NCBI GenBank assembly: GCA_921293015.1 | Contig: OV121092.1 | Location: 13,026,001-13,090,000 of the forward strand | DNA from: Phorcus lineatus | Taxonomy: Eukaryota; Mollusca; Gastropoda; Trochida; Trochidae | Direction: 5' to 3' | Length of the DNA: 64,000 nucleotides | In this document: in pieces, positions 14,261 to 28,468 of the stretch | Position numbering within the stretch: position 1 is the stretch's first letter | Layout: every line of letters starts with the position of its first letter | Program-made: the position numbers and the translations under genes | The notes under the pieces: generated by a model | What the model was told of the DNA's origin: nothing | The model's input: the letters and a program-made list of their open reading frames with translations, nothing else | Databases searched by the model: none

Positions 14261-14520
14261 ATATGAGAAGTATAGATAGATCAAAGATTCGAATAAAACT
14301 ATATGAAATTGGTCAGTAGAATTCAGAGATTCTTGACTTTCAAAGTTTTATGTCTATATATGTATCTATATTTAAACATTTTGGTTGTTACAAACAGTAG
14401 ATATGAGTAAGCTACCATTCATCTAAGAAGAAAATGGTGTCTTATGTCAATCTTGTTGAAACAATTTTAAAACGGTTGAGGTTCATCTCTTTGAAAATCA
14501 AACCATTTTTCCAAATCAAA

Positions 14521-14521
<1 letters not shown>

Positions 14522-14593
<72 letters not shown>

Positions 14594-14594
14594 G
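14522..14594. repeat. (ATT)n microsatellite
   Basis: About 24 uninterrupted ATT units. Confidence 0.97.
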
Positions 14595-15155
14595 ATTTTA
14601 AACTTTTTATCCTTTATTCTTATGACTATTCGTTAAAAAAGGTATAGAATACAGGAACATCTGTACATCTGTATTTAGAGTAAAATATGATTTGAAAAGG
14701 TCCTTTGCTACTCCCTTGACAAAAAAACCATACATTTCCCAAAAGACATTCTAAACTAAATAAGAATATACAAGAGAACTCTGGAGGGTTTGCTATATGT
14801 GTTATGCAGATAGGAAATGAGCATACCTACAATCAGAGAAATCTCCCCCTTGGGAACTTTTCTGTGAAGAAGATTACAACACACACGTCCAACGTGGTAA
14901 TGATTTTGATTGTAGGATACATTGATTTCCCAGGTCAGCTACTTGTATCAATAAAGGATGAACTTTCTCAGGGTGAACATCTCTAGGTAATTATACATAT
15001 ATGTACATTCAATTTAGAGCAACACTAGAAATATCTGTGTCAGTGCCTCCCACATCCAATGGAACAACTGAATGATGCCTTGACCCATAATAATACATTT
15101 AGAGTTGAAACGTCTTTGATCACAATTATAACATTACCTGTGAGCTGTTTTTATT

Positions 15156-15167
15156 ATTATCATTATA

Positions 15168-15214
<47 letters not shown>
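15156..15214. repeat. (TTA)n microsatellite
   Basis: An interrupted start (tattattatcattatat) is followed by about 15 clean TTA units. The overlapping poly-Leu frame is an artefact of it. Confidence 0.96.
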
Positions 15215-15215
<1 letters not shown>

Positions 15216-17970
15216 AAGGATTACATAAAAAAAACTCGAGATAGATATAATATACAGCGAACTATCAAACAGTGCTGGTAATCAGCAATCTCTACACAAC
15301 TTAACCTTAAGTGACATAGAGCATATTTTAGAGTTCTGACTTGTATATCCGTCTTCAAATGACAGATACATGAAAATTTATTGTTTTCAATAAAAATTTG
15401 TTTATGTTTGAATTCAGCTGCTGAACGTATTGCAGTGCTTTAATCTCAGACCATACTTTGGCCAACTATTATTCTATGATGAGGAATGTCCCAGAAAGAC
15501 TGTTGCCCATCCTATTTTACCTCTTTAGCATTTAAGTGATTTTCCTAGAAGTATTCCCAGGGTGTTGAGATCTATTTGACTATTTGGGTGACATACCCAT
15601 GATCTTATAACGTCATTCAAACCAAAACGAAAAATTCAGAAAAAACTGCTTCATCTTAACAGCTCATGGTTGTCGGATAATAAAGAGGATATGTAAAACG
15701 TTGAAAACACCTGAAAAACTTAAATGAAGAGGTGTAAAAAGCTGTGATTTTATTGTTCATAATCCATCAGGAAAAAGGTAGAAGGAGTCTGTAATAAGTG
15801 CGAAGTTTTCTGTCAAAGGGATGTGAATGGAGTTGTTGATTTTGTGTACAAGAAAATTATGTTGTTGGCAAGGAGGTATCTATGATGCTTAGATATTTCT
15901 GATTGTCAACTAATAAGTTTTTAGTTCTTTTAAAACGTTATAAGTCAATTGAATAAATTAAGAGGTTTAAAAGTTCTTAGTTGAGGCAATATATTTGGGT
16001 TTCATTCATTTATAAAGAAGATTACTGTCCTCAAACGGGTGCATTTTTTTAAAGATTTGAAATGTTTGACTTTGTTTTACCTAAAGGTATTATACAATAA
16101 GAATTGTAAACTGGGACAAAGTCATTATAGTTTTTTTCATAACAAACTGTAAGTATTTTATCTTTTATGAAAAAATATTACCTATTTGATTAAACATCAG
16201 CATAGTAAAATCTACATGCGGTTTGCTATCTAAGCCTACCATTTTAAGAACCATCCAAACGTTTATCAACTTAATTCACAATAATTAAAACTAATCTGAT
16301 AATAATTAAACTAAACTTTCATCCAAATAACTTTTAAGAATAATCAAAGGCATTGTTTACATTTTCCATACGGGTATTAGCTAGGTTTTATGGAAATAAG
16401 TATGTCAGCAACTTATTGAACACAGTTATACAGGTGACGACATTGGTGAGTGTTTAGTAATATGCACCACTCATCATCATACACTGTACAAACCGTCCCA
16501 AATAACAGATGTAAGGGTTGGAAGTCATTGTTAACGTCTATCATGTCCATGGATCCCATTATTGACATTTCATTTGATTCTTACACTACTAATCTAGTGA
16601 TAATCTAGTCATACAGAAGTCAGAGAGAAGCAATAACTACAGGAGTCGGGGTTGCAATATAATGTTACTGTCAGTTCTGCCAATAAATTTACCTAAAACT
16701 ATTGATAAAAATAAATCACTATGGAGTCATACTTTGTTTCATTGCCTGATACACTAAGCAGTATTAAACCCCTTTAATTGAAAATTCTTTTGCACAGTTT
16801 TAAAATTCAGTAAGGAGTGATAAAGAAACAACATTGTTACTCTTGAGGTTGAATTCGATACACTGTATCGCTTAGTGCAAAGTTGTGGTGAAAAGTTGCG
16901 ATGACCTTATGTCTAAGAAACTGGCAGTCTTTAATTCCATACAATCAATAGGCTGTTTTAGACAGCTCCGTATTTGGATCGTATTTGCAGCAATGTTGGA
17001 CCATTATTTGATTTAGTAAGTATCTAATGAATATATGATGACAGACCTATACAATTATTATCTAAGATTTCAAATTTGTTAAACAGCACAGAGATTTAAG
17101 TGCAATTGATTTAATTTGTTTGAATAAATGATGATAATAGTGTAATAAGGTCCTCATTTCCACACGCACAACATGTTCAGGTGTAGCGTTTGTGCTTGTG
17201 TTGATGTCTTTTTTTTATTCATTGATTTGAGGACTCAATAATTGGAAAATGGTTTTCAAATAACATTGATCATTTTGGATTATCTATTCGATGATGTGAA
17301 TACTATCAATATAAGTCTTTTGAATTTGCAATTCGAAGTGAATCTTAAAATGAAAAGAAAAAACAAGTTAAGAAAGAAAATCTCTCAACATTTCATTCTG
17401 TGGTCTTCAAATGAAGAATGACAAATTTTGCTGTTATATTAATATCTACTCGAATGGCTTTTAAATCTGTCATACAACTATGATATTCTTAATCTTAAAT
17501 AAATGGCTCTAAAAGCACCTACTTTTCATAAGCCTTAAATGTTATTGTTCCCTTTTTTAACAACCAAATGAATGAGCACAAAAAATATCAGTTACAATTA
17601 GACATACCTTTTTTATCTCGACACAGCCACAAAAAAATAAATTCGGATAAAAATGTAGAATGTAAAAAAAGGTACTCAAAATAAGGGAATTTAAATCTTA
17701 ACATTTATTTTATTATAATCTTGAATTATATATTAGTAAGAAGTCTTAATTGTAAAAGTTACAGATTAAACCTAAAGATTCAATAAGGAAAGAATTGTGA
17801 CAATAAAACTCTTTACTTATGAATCCAAATATTAATATTTTGATATCAAAGGTTGCCAAAATTGAAACTTTTTTTCTTAGTTTTATGAAAAATTTATAAA
17901 TATATATTATATAAATGAATATAAACACCATACACGACACATACCGGATAAACTGGTGCAGGAAGTTACA
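15215..17970. other. AT-rich non-coding tract between blocks A and B
   Basis: No repeats, RNA genes or convincing frames are seen. Confidence 0.6.
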
Positions 17971-17974
17971 TATA

Positions 17975-20900
17975 TCTTATAGAAATGAACATTAACACAA
18001 TACACGCCACATACTGGACAACCTGGTGGAGGAAGGGTGGTATCTTTTTTCGAAATACATTTCAAATCCTTCTGACACTACACATCAAGTACATTCAGTC
18101 CCGAGAGATACATTAATTGAGGAAGTCCGAGTTGTGAGTCTTCATTCTCAATCTGACGATGTTACCCTCAATTCAACTTGTGTCTGGAGATTTTCAACAT
18201 AGAGAAACAGTTTATATCAGTCATTAGATTATTGTTGCTTCTCTTTAAAAGGTTTCGGAACCCCTTAAATGTTTCATTTGAACGTCTGAAAATAGATATC
18301 AAATCACGTAAAATCTCTCTCGTTTTGTACGTTTTCATTTGTGCAGGCACATACCTCACTAATAGGCTAAGCAATACTTTCAGCTCTTGAAAATTTACTT
18401 TGCTAAAAATTTTCCATGAGAGCAATCGTTAAATGCAAAACTCTTATGACAGGGTCAAGTAGACCTTATTATCAGGACGTTAACACCAATTGGCACGTTA
18501 AGAAATCAATATGCTGGTCGAGGCATCTTGCAGCACATTCAAGGAGAGTAAAATCTGTATAAAAGACTAATTCAATTTATCAATTTCAATGAGAGATACC
18601 TCTATATCTAAAAAACTTGTACAGTTTTATACATATTTAAGGTGCAGACGTATATGTAACTGTTGTCGCCGCTAATGGCTGAAATATTTCCCAAGCGGCG
18701 TTAAACAATAACTAACTCACTCACTATGTAACTGTTAATTCAAAAAATTCTGATGATAATTTGTAAATCGATTGTTAACTGTAAGAATTAACCTGTTCTA
18801 AGGCGGGATTCCTATCTATAATACAAAGTTTAATACATGGTTGTAATTGATAAATATGATAACGTAAGACAAGAATTTTATAGTAGATTTTATTTACGAA
18901 GAATTAGCATATATTCAAATGAATTAGGGAGAATACAGAATTATGCAAAATTAAACTAAAAGACAGATTGAAGTGTATGCATTATCAAAATTATGTTTAC
19001 TAATTAAGATCATTTTATTTTGTTGCCAAGAGAAAGTCTGTTATCTTAATTTTTATATCAATTTTCAATGTTTTGCTTTAGAATGGATAAACAGTGTTCC
19101 CTAAAAGACTCCTATTACACATGGGAATAAGGAAGATCATATAACGTTTTAATCAATGGAAGAAAAGCATAGCAAGATGAAAACACAATGGGCCAACACA
19201 TTCTCCAAATAAGAAACAGGTTGGATATAGTATTCTGTATATCAATCTTTGAAAACATATCTGTTCTAAATGATACCTTTTCATTAAAATATCAAATTTT
19301 CTAAGGAAAACAACATGGTACTTTGATTATTTTAAAACGTTCAGTAAATCGCTCACTGTTTCGAAAGTAGAAAATTACTCCGTACATATTGTAAAACATA
19401 ATTTCGTTTCAAAATTTCAAAATACTCAATCGTAATCACTCCTTACTGAATTTTTATATCTGTCCTTCTGGTATTTCTTCATGTCTAGGGGTATCTGTTT
19501 GTCATATAAATGTATTTCTATTTGCTATTTTGAGTATTTTCTTAATTGTCTTGTATCAACAAGTACACAAAATGAAAGGTTAAGAACAATACCCTTGAAT
19601 CCCTTTTTTGTCTTTTTGTTCTTTTTTATTTGTTCTTTGATGTTGTTTTTCTGTAAAGCAAGTATCAGTGATAAAAGTTTTTCTCCATGATGCTAAAACT
19701 AATAGTAACACCTGTCAGTTTATGTTCTGACATTAGCTTTATTGACAGCAACTTAGACGGCAGCGTGGGAGGCAACATCAGCTTGCGAGGTTTGTTGATT
19801 TTTCATGATTCACATTTCATCTGGTTCTTTTGTCATCACAAAGAGCGCTTAGATTCGATAAACACGATGTCATTCATTAGCTCCGTTCATAATCGACTTT
19901 CCAAACAAAATTTACTTTTCAAAGAAACTAGTGATATATAGAGATTATCAACCCGGTGTGTTTCCGTAGGATTATCATCATATCTTTGAAATAAAATTTG
20001 TATTAAACGAGCCTATTAAACCATGAAACAGGTACTTTTAGTCCTAATATATGACATTAATGTACAGGAACACTTTAGGATAATAATCTCTTTATCTTTT
20101 GATGTCAGTTTTAAGGAGAGTGACCTAGATATTGCGGAGTAATTTCATTTACAACATACCACACTCCGGTCACATTGTCGAAGATGTATAAATTTGACAA
20201 TGCCTTGAAATATTCCTTCTTAAGATATATTTTCAAAAGGTTCTCACGTCGGCTGAAAAATCTGTCGTCATTTTATACTAGTTTCAAAGTTAATAATCAA
20301 ATATCTTAGTTGATTTATGGTTTCATAATGCTTCCGAGTGTTTCTTCATCACTTGCGAACGTCTCTACAACACGGGAAGTAACTCTACCTTCATTCTTGA
20401 AATACTGCGTTGTGATGATTCCTCTTTTAGGAAATTATTAATATCCTTGGACTAAAGGGGGTTTATTTGCATAGGTGGGCTTGTTTGGTTTTTCGATACG
20501 ATACTTTATAGAATATATCATCACTCACTCATGCACAAATATTAGCTCAACAGATCAGTGGGTCACAATCCCTTAAAGCGTTATGCACGAAAACTGAAAC
20601 TCACATTAGTTCATGTATGATTCCCGATAATATTGGCTGCATGCTGTTTGTTCTGAAAGATTTTTTTAACAAATTTGACAACGCTTCCATAACCAAGGTA
20701 TTGTTAAAATATGAATGCATGGTAGAATTGTGTTTACAAATATTCACTCGAACAGGAAACACTATGTAATCTCATGATGACGTGATCTATAGTATAGGTA
20801 ACCATTTGAGGTTTCTCAGTAGTTTTGCGAAAATGTCTTTTGACCTTATTTGCACGTTTATCAGATTTAGATACCAAGTTTATCCTATAGCTGCATTGTA

Positions 20901-21540
20901 CTAATTGAACCCAACATTATATGCTAAATATACATATACATAGATCTACATTTAAACAAACAAAATTTTAATAACAGATACCAAAAAGAATCCTCTATCA
21001 TAGTAATTATTAACCTTGGAAATGTGAGTTTCGCGCCTATGCGATATTGTTTCTTTGACAGTTCCCCAAGTTACCTTAATAGGAACAGGTTACCGTCAAC
21101 AAAGGAACGTTTATAGAATCAAGAACGTTTGAAGGTTCCTGTTCCATATTTGATGGTCCCGTGTGACAGCGTTATTTTCCTTTGAACACTGAATTTCTGG
21201 TTTTGACCTTTTTTGTTTTGTTTTAAAGGGTTAGAACTCAAATAACGTCTTCTAAATTAATGACTTCTCCATTGGTGATATTTGTAAAGGCCTCAGAATA
21301 TTTAATTTTAAGGGAAACAATAGATCAATTTGAAATGGTCATCTTCAGAATTGCCTCTAAATAGATTAAACTTGAAGCCTGTAGTTCTGGACGTGACAAG
21401 GACGTCTCCACGGTCCTTTATTATTATAATCAAACATTCGCTGGCTGGTGTCGGACTCCTCTTCACCCTTCAAAGTTCAGAAAATCTGTATTGTAATTTA
21501 ATCAAGGACTAATTGATGTTTCTTTTATCACAAATAATAA
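17975..21540 (+). repeat. Old duplicated block, copy B
   Basis: This partner of copy A has segments at 17975-18330, 19445-19795 (ggcagcgtgggaggcaacat), 21010-21115 (cgcgcctatgcgatattgtt) and 21345-21540 (tggacgtgacaaggacgtct). It is longer than A through inserted sequence, including the SINE tail at 18660. Confidence 0.7.
18660..18735 (+). mobile_element. SINE tail fragment (gcggcgttaaac, then aactaactcactcac)
   Basis: gtcgccgctaatggctgaaa, then ttcccaagcggcgttaaac and aataactaactcactcac form a tail like those of SINEs common in abalone-type genomes. No tRNA head is present. Confidence 0.7.
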
Positions 21541-22493
21541 TAAAAGTAAAACTATAAGATTCGTATGAAACTATATATAAAAGGACAATAGTATTTATGG
21601 TGTATTTATTTCGATTATCCGTGAACATGTTGGTCATGAGTGTAAAATCATCACAAAGAGAAGATACTTGTTATTTACCAAAATGTTACGGAAACTGTTG
21701 TCTATACGCTGTCATTTTCAGAAGGGTTTCAGAAGGAAGAATACAATTGTATTTTACTAGCCACAAGTGAAAAATCATGGACACTCAGAGAGTTTTAATG
21801 AATGAATGTATTTGTAAGTTTAAACGTTAGTTCAAAACAGATGCTACGTTCAAGTTTTAAACACACAGCAACTGACAAGAACAAAAATTATTCTTTATCT
21901 ATCAATTTAAGTTATAGACAACAAACCAATCTCAATGTCCAAACATAATAATAGACTTGTTTAGTTGTTTCTTTATTTTATTAAAAAAAACGTTTTCATT
22001 GATGTATAGTACGAACCTGATATACAAACATACGTTTTTGTCAATTTAGAGAAATATGTTTCTATTTTTGAATACGAGGGCATGAGATATAATCACAATC
22101 ATACATGTTTGCAAATTAACGTTATTGCTAGGCTATGGCCAATAACGTGAGGACACGTTTAATTCAAATTTTAACGGCAGAGAAGAGAAAAACGAAATTT
22201 AAAACTTAAAAGCGTTTGAATTTGAGTCTGTTTAGCGTTGCATTGAACTTAACCGGCAGAATTATTATGTCAGAATGAAATAAATAACAAATAGAAATAG
22301 TTCGGGGATTATATGTAAAGGCTTTTCTTTAACCTCTTGGAACCGTCGAAACAGATTTTTTTTTCTTCAAAACCTTTTCTGATAAGGATTTATTGGATAA
22401 CAGCTTGCTTTTGTTTCTGTATATATTACACACCATATAATATGTAATATATCAAAACACACATACTATATACAGATGTTAAGTAAATCTCAC

Positions 22494-22752
22494 ATTTGGA
22501 GTTGTGTCAGTGGTTTCATTGATTTAACTGGGAAATAATGAGGTAACAAAACGTTGAAAAACGTTGTGATAAAAGAAATGGCACTGATGGTCAATCCATT
22601 AATCATGACCCAGTGGGACTTTCGTAAATATGTTTTTTTCTCATTCGTTATATTTAGTTTGAAACATTTTCTTTGATGACAGGACAGAATGCAGATTGCA
22701 GATTCCACCATGAATAGGACGACAGTGCTAAAGAGGAGAAAGTGGTAGACAT
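22494..22752 (-). CDS. Candidate internal exon of an unidentified two-helix membrane protein
   Basis: A minus-strand open stretch is bounded by AGTAACCCAG as acceptor and AAT/GTGAGA as donor (259 bp). It reads DVYHFLLFSTVVLFMVESAI, then CILSCHQRKCFKLNITNEKK, then TYLRKSHWVMINGLTISAIS and FITTFFNVLLPHYFPVKS. Two hydrophobic segments are separated by a basic, Cys-containing loop with one N-glycosylation motif (NIT). The LLF, E.A and K.HW spacing loosely recalls TMEM72-type proteins, but that is too weak to name it. No flanking exons were found, so it may be a decayed or chance frame. Confidence 0.3.
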
Positions 22753-23154
22753 CTGGGTTACTATTCAGTGAAATTGTAACATGGTAATGAGTTGATTGAT
22801 GTACAAGCAAGTGATGGTATAGTCAAATGAGATCATTCTTGCCAATCCATAATATTGAGGTTTGTATAAATTATAATTAATTATAAATTAACACAATAAT
22901 TTCTTGTTTAGTTAATGTGCTAAATCAAATACATTAATTTATCAAAGAGCCTTTTAATTTTTGAATGATTGAATTATTTGGGTTTTTTATTGTAATCAGA
23001 TAACAAATATATAAATGTACTATCATTAAAATACTGTATTTGTGTCGAGGAAACATGAGTTTTAACAACAATGAACATTTTTAATCGAATGATGACATGA
23101 GGTATAACTTTCACAAATACAAAATTATAATTTATTCGTGATAACATTTCATAA

Positions 23155-23480
23155 ACAAAATGTCCATTCCCCCTGGAGAGGCCCGCGCTACATCAGTCGT
23201 GTGTGAAACAAACCCTCTTACATTCTAGGTGAGGGAGGGGGAATCAATTTCCAAATTAATACTTCATATGCAGGAAGAATTTCGTTTGTAGATCTTAGAA
23301 TATTATCAATCAAGATATTAAATAAACACAAAAGCGTATCTTCTGAAAATAACCGAGGCTTGCAGCTGATATTTATTTCACCATAGAGAATTGAATATCA
23401 AGAGACAGGAAAGCAAGCTTCTATTATGTAGATAGTTTGAAATTATCAGTCTACGATTGGATCTGCAATGTAGCTCTTAC
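23155..23480 (+). repeat. Duplicated block P, copy 1
   Basis: tgtccattccccctggagag, then gtgtgtgaaacaaaccc, gcaggaagaatttcg and atatttatttcaccatagag align in order with 39985-40400. The first part also aligns with 31545-31630. Confidence 0.65.
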
Positions 23481-23924
23481 TTTGTGAGGTAAAGAAGATA
23501 GCTGAAAATCAGCAATTAAAGTCTTTGAAGTGCATTTTGAAGTGATCTAAAATGTTGCTTTTCTCTGTGCGTTAATCGAAGTTTGCTTGAAGCATAGCAC
23601 ATAGCTTTGACTAATAATTGAAGTATCAAATAAGAATATAAGCCTTAAGAGAAAAGGGTAATAAAAAGTATGGGATCGTTCATAAGTTGAACATTGTGTA
23701 ACACTGTTACATCGTTTAAGTGGGTACCACACTTGTTTTAATTATTTGACGTCTTTTAGTCTGGAAAAGTGAAAAATTCCTGGAACACCTGAGAAGGACC
23801 AATACTGCTTGGAGTCATATCTAGAAGCTGTTCAACCTATATAAGGGCTAGCTTGAAGAACACTTTACTTCCTGGTTCTTGCATTTGACCCTCTGATGAT
23901 CTGATGTGCCATTGTCTCTCACCT

Positions 23925-24161
23925 TTAGATAAAATCTTACACGCAGTAAGTATGGGTGCAATGCTACACTGAATTTCAGCGCAGTACCACCCATGGTTCG
24001 TCAGTTCCAGTCTATGCTCGCAGGTTTCACCGCAATGCATAGCCACAATGGTGTTGCGGGCTTTCTCCCTGTAATAATAATAGCAGCTGTGATATAAGTG
24101 AAATACTCTTGAAAGCGGCGTTAAACCCCAATTCACCTCACCTCACCTTAGATAAAATCTT
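23925..24161 (+). mobile_element. SINE family 1, 5'-truncated copy with 14-bp target duplication
   Basis: ttagataaaatctt occurs at 23925-23938 and 24148-24161. The body between starts mid-element (cgcagtaagtatgggtgcaa) and ends gcggcgttaaaccccaattc plus acctcacctcacc. Truncation at the 5' end with an intact target duplication is the LINE-type retrotransposition signature. Confidence 0.92.
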
Positions 24162-26550
24162 CAAGCTAAAATGTCATCTATGAGCTGGTTTCAATACTTC
24201 ATCGTTTGATTCAATGATCATCAACTGCTCTGCTAACCAACGATTTGGTAAATATACTAAGCTAATTTATTTTGTGACTCATTTGATAATGTGTTATTAT
24301 TGTTTTTATTCTTGTATTGTAACCATAAACTCTTTGTTTATTATATTGTATTTCTTATGTACAGTTGCTTCTCATATTGTGCTGGTTTGACAGTGAATTT
24401 CTCGTATTCAAAATTCACACGTAACACTAATCTTAACTGAAAGAATGGTGTTGGCTCCATTCAGCTCATCGATTAAAGCAAAAACACAGTATAACGACAA
24501 GTCAACACGAATCTTATCAAATCATTTGGCTTGTCAGATTATTTTTGAACGTTTTACGTGGCTCACGTGTTTTCAAGTAATTGTCAAACTTATTGCGTTA
24601 GTGGACAAATAATGGGGTTCAACGTGCCTTCAACAGTATCAACCCAAACGGTATGGAAATTACATTTTACTATGTCACGGGAACTAAACTCTCTAAGCGG
24701 ATGTAGGCACATTGGCACCAAACCCTCTAAGCCAAGTGACACGGGAGGGTATAGTTGCAACTTGTGTAGGGTGATAAGACCCCCAGTTACATGATAGTGG
24801 AACAATATTATTAGAACTAGCCTGAACAATCTACATCAGGGATAAAGCTCAAGTCATGCAGTCAAATTTGTAAAATAGATAAGCTGTTCACTTCCCGGTC
24901 GAAAGATACCCTCTTTAACCGAATAACACTCTATCAATGAGACAGATCTGACTATATCTGTAGATTCCTGCGTTTAACCATGCCTTGAATTTCAAAACTA
25001 GTGAGGGGATATTGAAGATAACAAGTGCATAAATCACAATTATCAAACTGAAAGTATTAGGTTTATCCATGTGAAGCAATATAGAGTGTCTTAAGCAATG
25101 TGAAATACCAGTTTGATAAAGTCGACAGTGTACCAGGAATAAAAGCTTCAAAATGATATACCTTAGGCTCAGATGATATATCTTCTCTAAATCATTTTTT
25201 CAAAATAGACTATGAATAAGACGTTTCTGATTATTATTGATTGACTTGAAGTGTATTTGGACATAGGTATCTACAAAATTTCACAAACTGGTATAATTTG
25301 TGATGCTTTGAACTAAGTAATTAAACTCGCAAATTTTCTTTTAAATTTTGTTTCAAGTAAAGGAAAGTAACTAAGCAACTCAACTCAATTTTTTTATGGT
25401 TAACGTTAACTTTTAAAGCTTTGAGTATATCATTATGGTGTAAAATATTGTAAATGATATTAGCTAAGTTCATAAGATAAGAATTTATTAACTGATTTGT
25501 CTGCCATTTATTGTTGTACCCGGACATGTCTTAAAATAAATATAATAATTCATATTAGATGTTTAAAGGAAATGTCAATATTTATCGATTTTTCTTCAAG
25601 CACTTGTCTCGATTATTTTTTCCAAATATACCGATAATATGTCTTTGCTCTTCGTCTTGGTCCTTTCTTGATTATATTTTTTCTCTTTATTTTGCCACAC
25701 GGGAAATAGTAGCACTGAAGGACTCAAATTATTGGCTGGAAGGTTCCTACACGTTTACAGCCGCACTTGATCCCACGCCTGAAAGAAACTTTTGCAGACT
25801 TTTTGAAGTAGGTTTGATTATATTTGGTAATGGAAAACTACTTTAAACACCTACTGTTGCAACAATAGACTAATCATTTGTACTAGCTTTCCTGGTAATC
25901 GATGTTTAAAAGTGTAAGAGGGCCAAGTTACCAATAGTACAACGACTCGCCAGACATAGTAACGCAGGGAATTAGGGAATATAGATGCAATTGAAACGGC
26001 TTTCTATTAGTTTATGCCTGACACACTTAATCTAGCAAAGATATAATTGTCTTACAGAAAATATTTTGATTTCTCATAGAAATAAATGCCACTTATTTGC
26101 ATAAGATAGTGCACCAAGACACGATTCTTTTCCATATGGTTGTTTATGGTTTACTAATGCAATGCTCTAATAATTCGTGTTTTGAGTCACAAACTATAGC
26201 CTCTAACGGGACAATTTTGTTGTTAGTTATTATATTAAACCGACTGCTAAAGACTGATTTATCTTCTTTGGAGGTTTATGACAAACGTTAAGGTGGTCGA
26301 ATCATCGTTATTGAAATCATTTGATTGTAGATATTTCTCCCCGATAAAATTTATCAAAACTAACACAAACTTCATATTTAATATTTACTTTTACAATTAA
26401 GCAGAGAACAATTTTTTCCATGATCTCACAACTATGATCTATTGTTACTTAATTATTGAGGTCACATGATTTTTTATGAGGAAAAATTACTTTCATTTTG
26501 AAAAATATCATAATACTCAATAAAGTTTACCTGTACAAGAATTCCATAAA
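24162..26550. other. Non-coding tract
   Basis: Short frames on both strands at 24558-24830 reflect locally higher GC, with no family features. Nothing else seen. Confidence 0.55.
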
Positions 26551-26552
26551 CA

Positions 26553-26905
26553 CAATGTCTATTTCACTAGGGATGGTTCGCATTTGATTTGATAGGAAAT
26601 TACATCAGGTGATGTATTTATATGAGGAGATCCCCTGGGTGTCTTGCAGCTTGCCAAATGCTGTTGGAAATTTCTTTACAATGTATGATATTTTTTTATG
26701 AGTGAATATGCACCTAAGCTCATAAGTAAAAGTTTTAAGTACTTATGATAGAGAATAAAACAGTAAGAACTCGCCTGGGACATACTAAAGGTATCAATAG
26801 TTATATGACTTTACGAATGGAAGATTTCTTGTTAAAATGAAAAACTCGTAGGCCTTATGAGGGTTCAACCTTGTATTCCTGCATTTAACGACCCTACAAA
26901 ATATT
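26553..26905 (+). repeat. Duplicated block Q, copy 1
   Basis: gaggagatcccctgggtgtc, ttgcagcttgccaaatg, acttatgatagagaataaaa and taacgaccctac align with 32150-32385 and 42895-43135. On the minus strand F.KLQ.TQGI.SYK.IT is shared with the 32.2-kb copy, though this copy hits a stop right after it. Confidence 0.65.
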
Positions 26906-27062
26906 CAACTATCGTAAATATGTGATGTCAAGGTTATTTTTTGATTAGTGATATTTGTGCAATTCCATCATTGCATAGTTGCCATGTTAATCAATATGTA
27001 TTTGTTAAAGTCTAAACACGTTGAATGTTGAATAAAAGTTTAGTTATCTTTTTTTCTTAATT

Positions 27063-27095
27063 CCACGTCTCCTAACCACTACACCGTGCTATATA
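27063..27095 (-). mobile_element. Possible tRNA-SINE head remnant
   Basis: On the minus strand, gcacggtgtagtggttagga resembles the A-box end of SINE family 2. Nothing else of the element is recognisable. Confidence 0.35.
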
Positions 27096-28468
27096 CACAG
27101 GTTACGGCTGTTGTGATCGCTTCTAAAACACATTATTTTGTCATCCCTGATAAAGGCTTGTTCATGAACATAGTCTTCATTGCTGTAACTTTAGGAGAGA
27201 TATGTTTGTCATACACTTTACTATCATGAAAATATATCAATGGTAATAGCTCATGAGGTAAATTGAAGACATATTTAAACATTGAAATAAATGGAAATTC
27301 TTTGCAGTAACGATAAGAATTCGGTATGTAATAACTTCTAATTTAACACATTTTTACCAATTTGATCTTTCTAGATTAAGGTCATACATTTGAAAATGAT
27401 AGAATTATTTGTCGAGCTGTGAACTACGTGTATTCGATTAAAATATCGATTTTTCAACAACTGATAACACTTCAAACTTTCTCTAAAACCTAGATTAAAC
27501 TGATTCTGCGTGTTTGATTACATTCTATTTAATTTCAAATCCCATTGCCTCTATCGTCTGTTATAATCGCTATTTAATTTCAAAATTAATGAAATTAAAT
27601 GTAAATTGATGACTTAGTAAATAGGGAGTGAAAACCATTTAAACCACAATAAATTCACTTCATTATTGATGTTTAAATGTCTTTTTGAATTTATAGAATT
27701 TGATTTTTTATTTAAAAATAAGTGTTAAGTAGATGGCAATTAAAACCTAATATTTTTAATCTTCTGAAAGTTTTCGCGACTTGAAAGTTATAGGATTTCT
27801 ATGAATAATTGAATTTTCCAATTGCCAAAGCGGTAGCATATTATTGAGGTAGCGAAAAGGCCACTTTCATATGTCAAACTCGCAAAGTATAAACTTCAAA
27901 GTTTGTCCTACACAATCACGCTATGTATCTTTCTTCATGGGAGTAGAAATAAGTGGACAGATTTGGCTATATATCTACCGCAACGTGGCAAAAGTGTGAA
28001 ATATATTGTAACTGTAGTTATGCAATTGTATTCTATAATAAATCCATGATAACTCATATTTAAGTTAAAGACTATCCTTTGAAGAAGTCGAAACCCCAAA
28101 AGGCACCACTACTAATGCTGATTGTTTTACATAACAAGTTTAAATGAGCTAAGCCTTATGTTTTTTAGTTTTAAGCAATGTTTTATGGAAACTGCCAAAT
28201 ACGAATATCTTGAATAACCCAAAAGGCACCACTACACATGAAATTGTCCCACAAAGCAAGTTTCAATGAGCAAATCCCTATGGTTTTTAAGTTCTGGTTC
28301 GGAAACAAAAGGGAAGCTTTTTTATAAGTTCAAGTGATATGTATCTATTGCCGGTGATTCAATTAGATCTTGTTTCAAGTCATTCTTTATATTAAATCTT
28401 AGTTTGTTCATAACATGGTTTGCAATCAATCAAGTGCAAAACTTCTCTTTCACATAGAGTGTGCCCTA

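Noticed and set aside
15059-15244. Frame with a poly-Leu C-terminal run
   Set aside because: The Leu run is the (TTA)n microsatellite.
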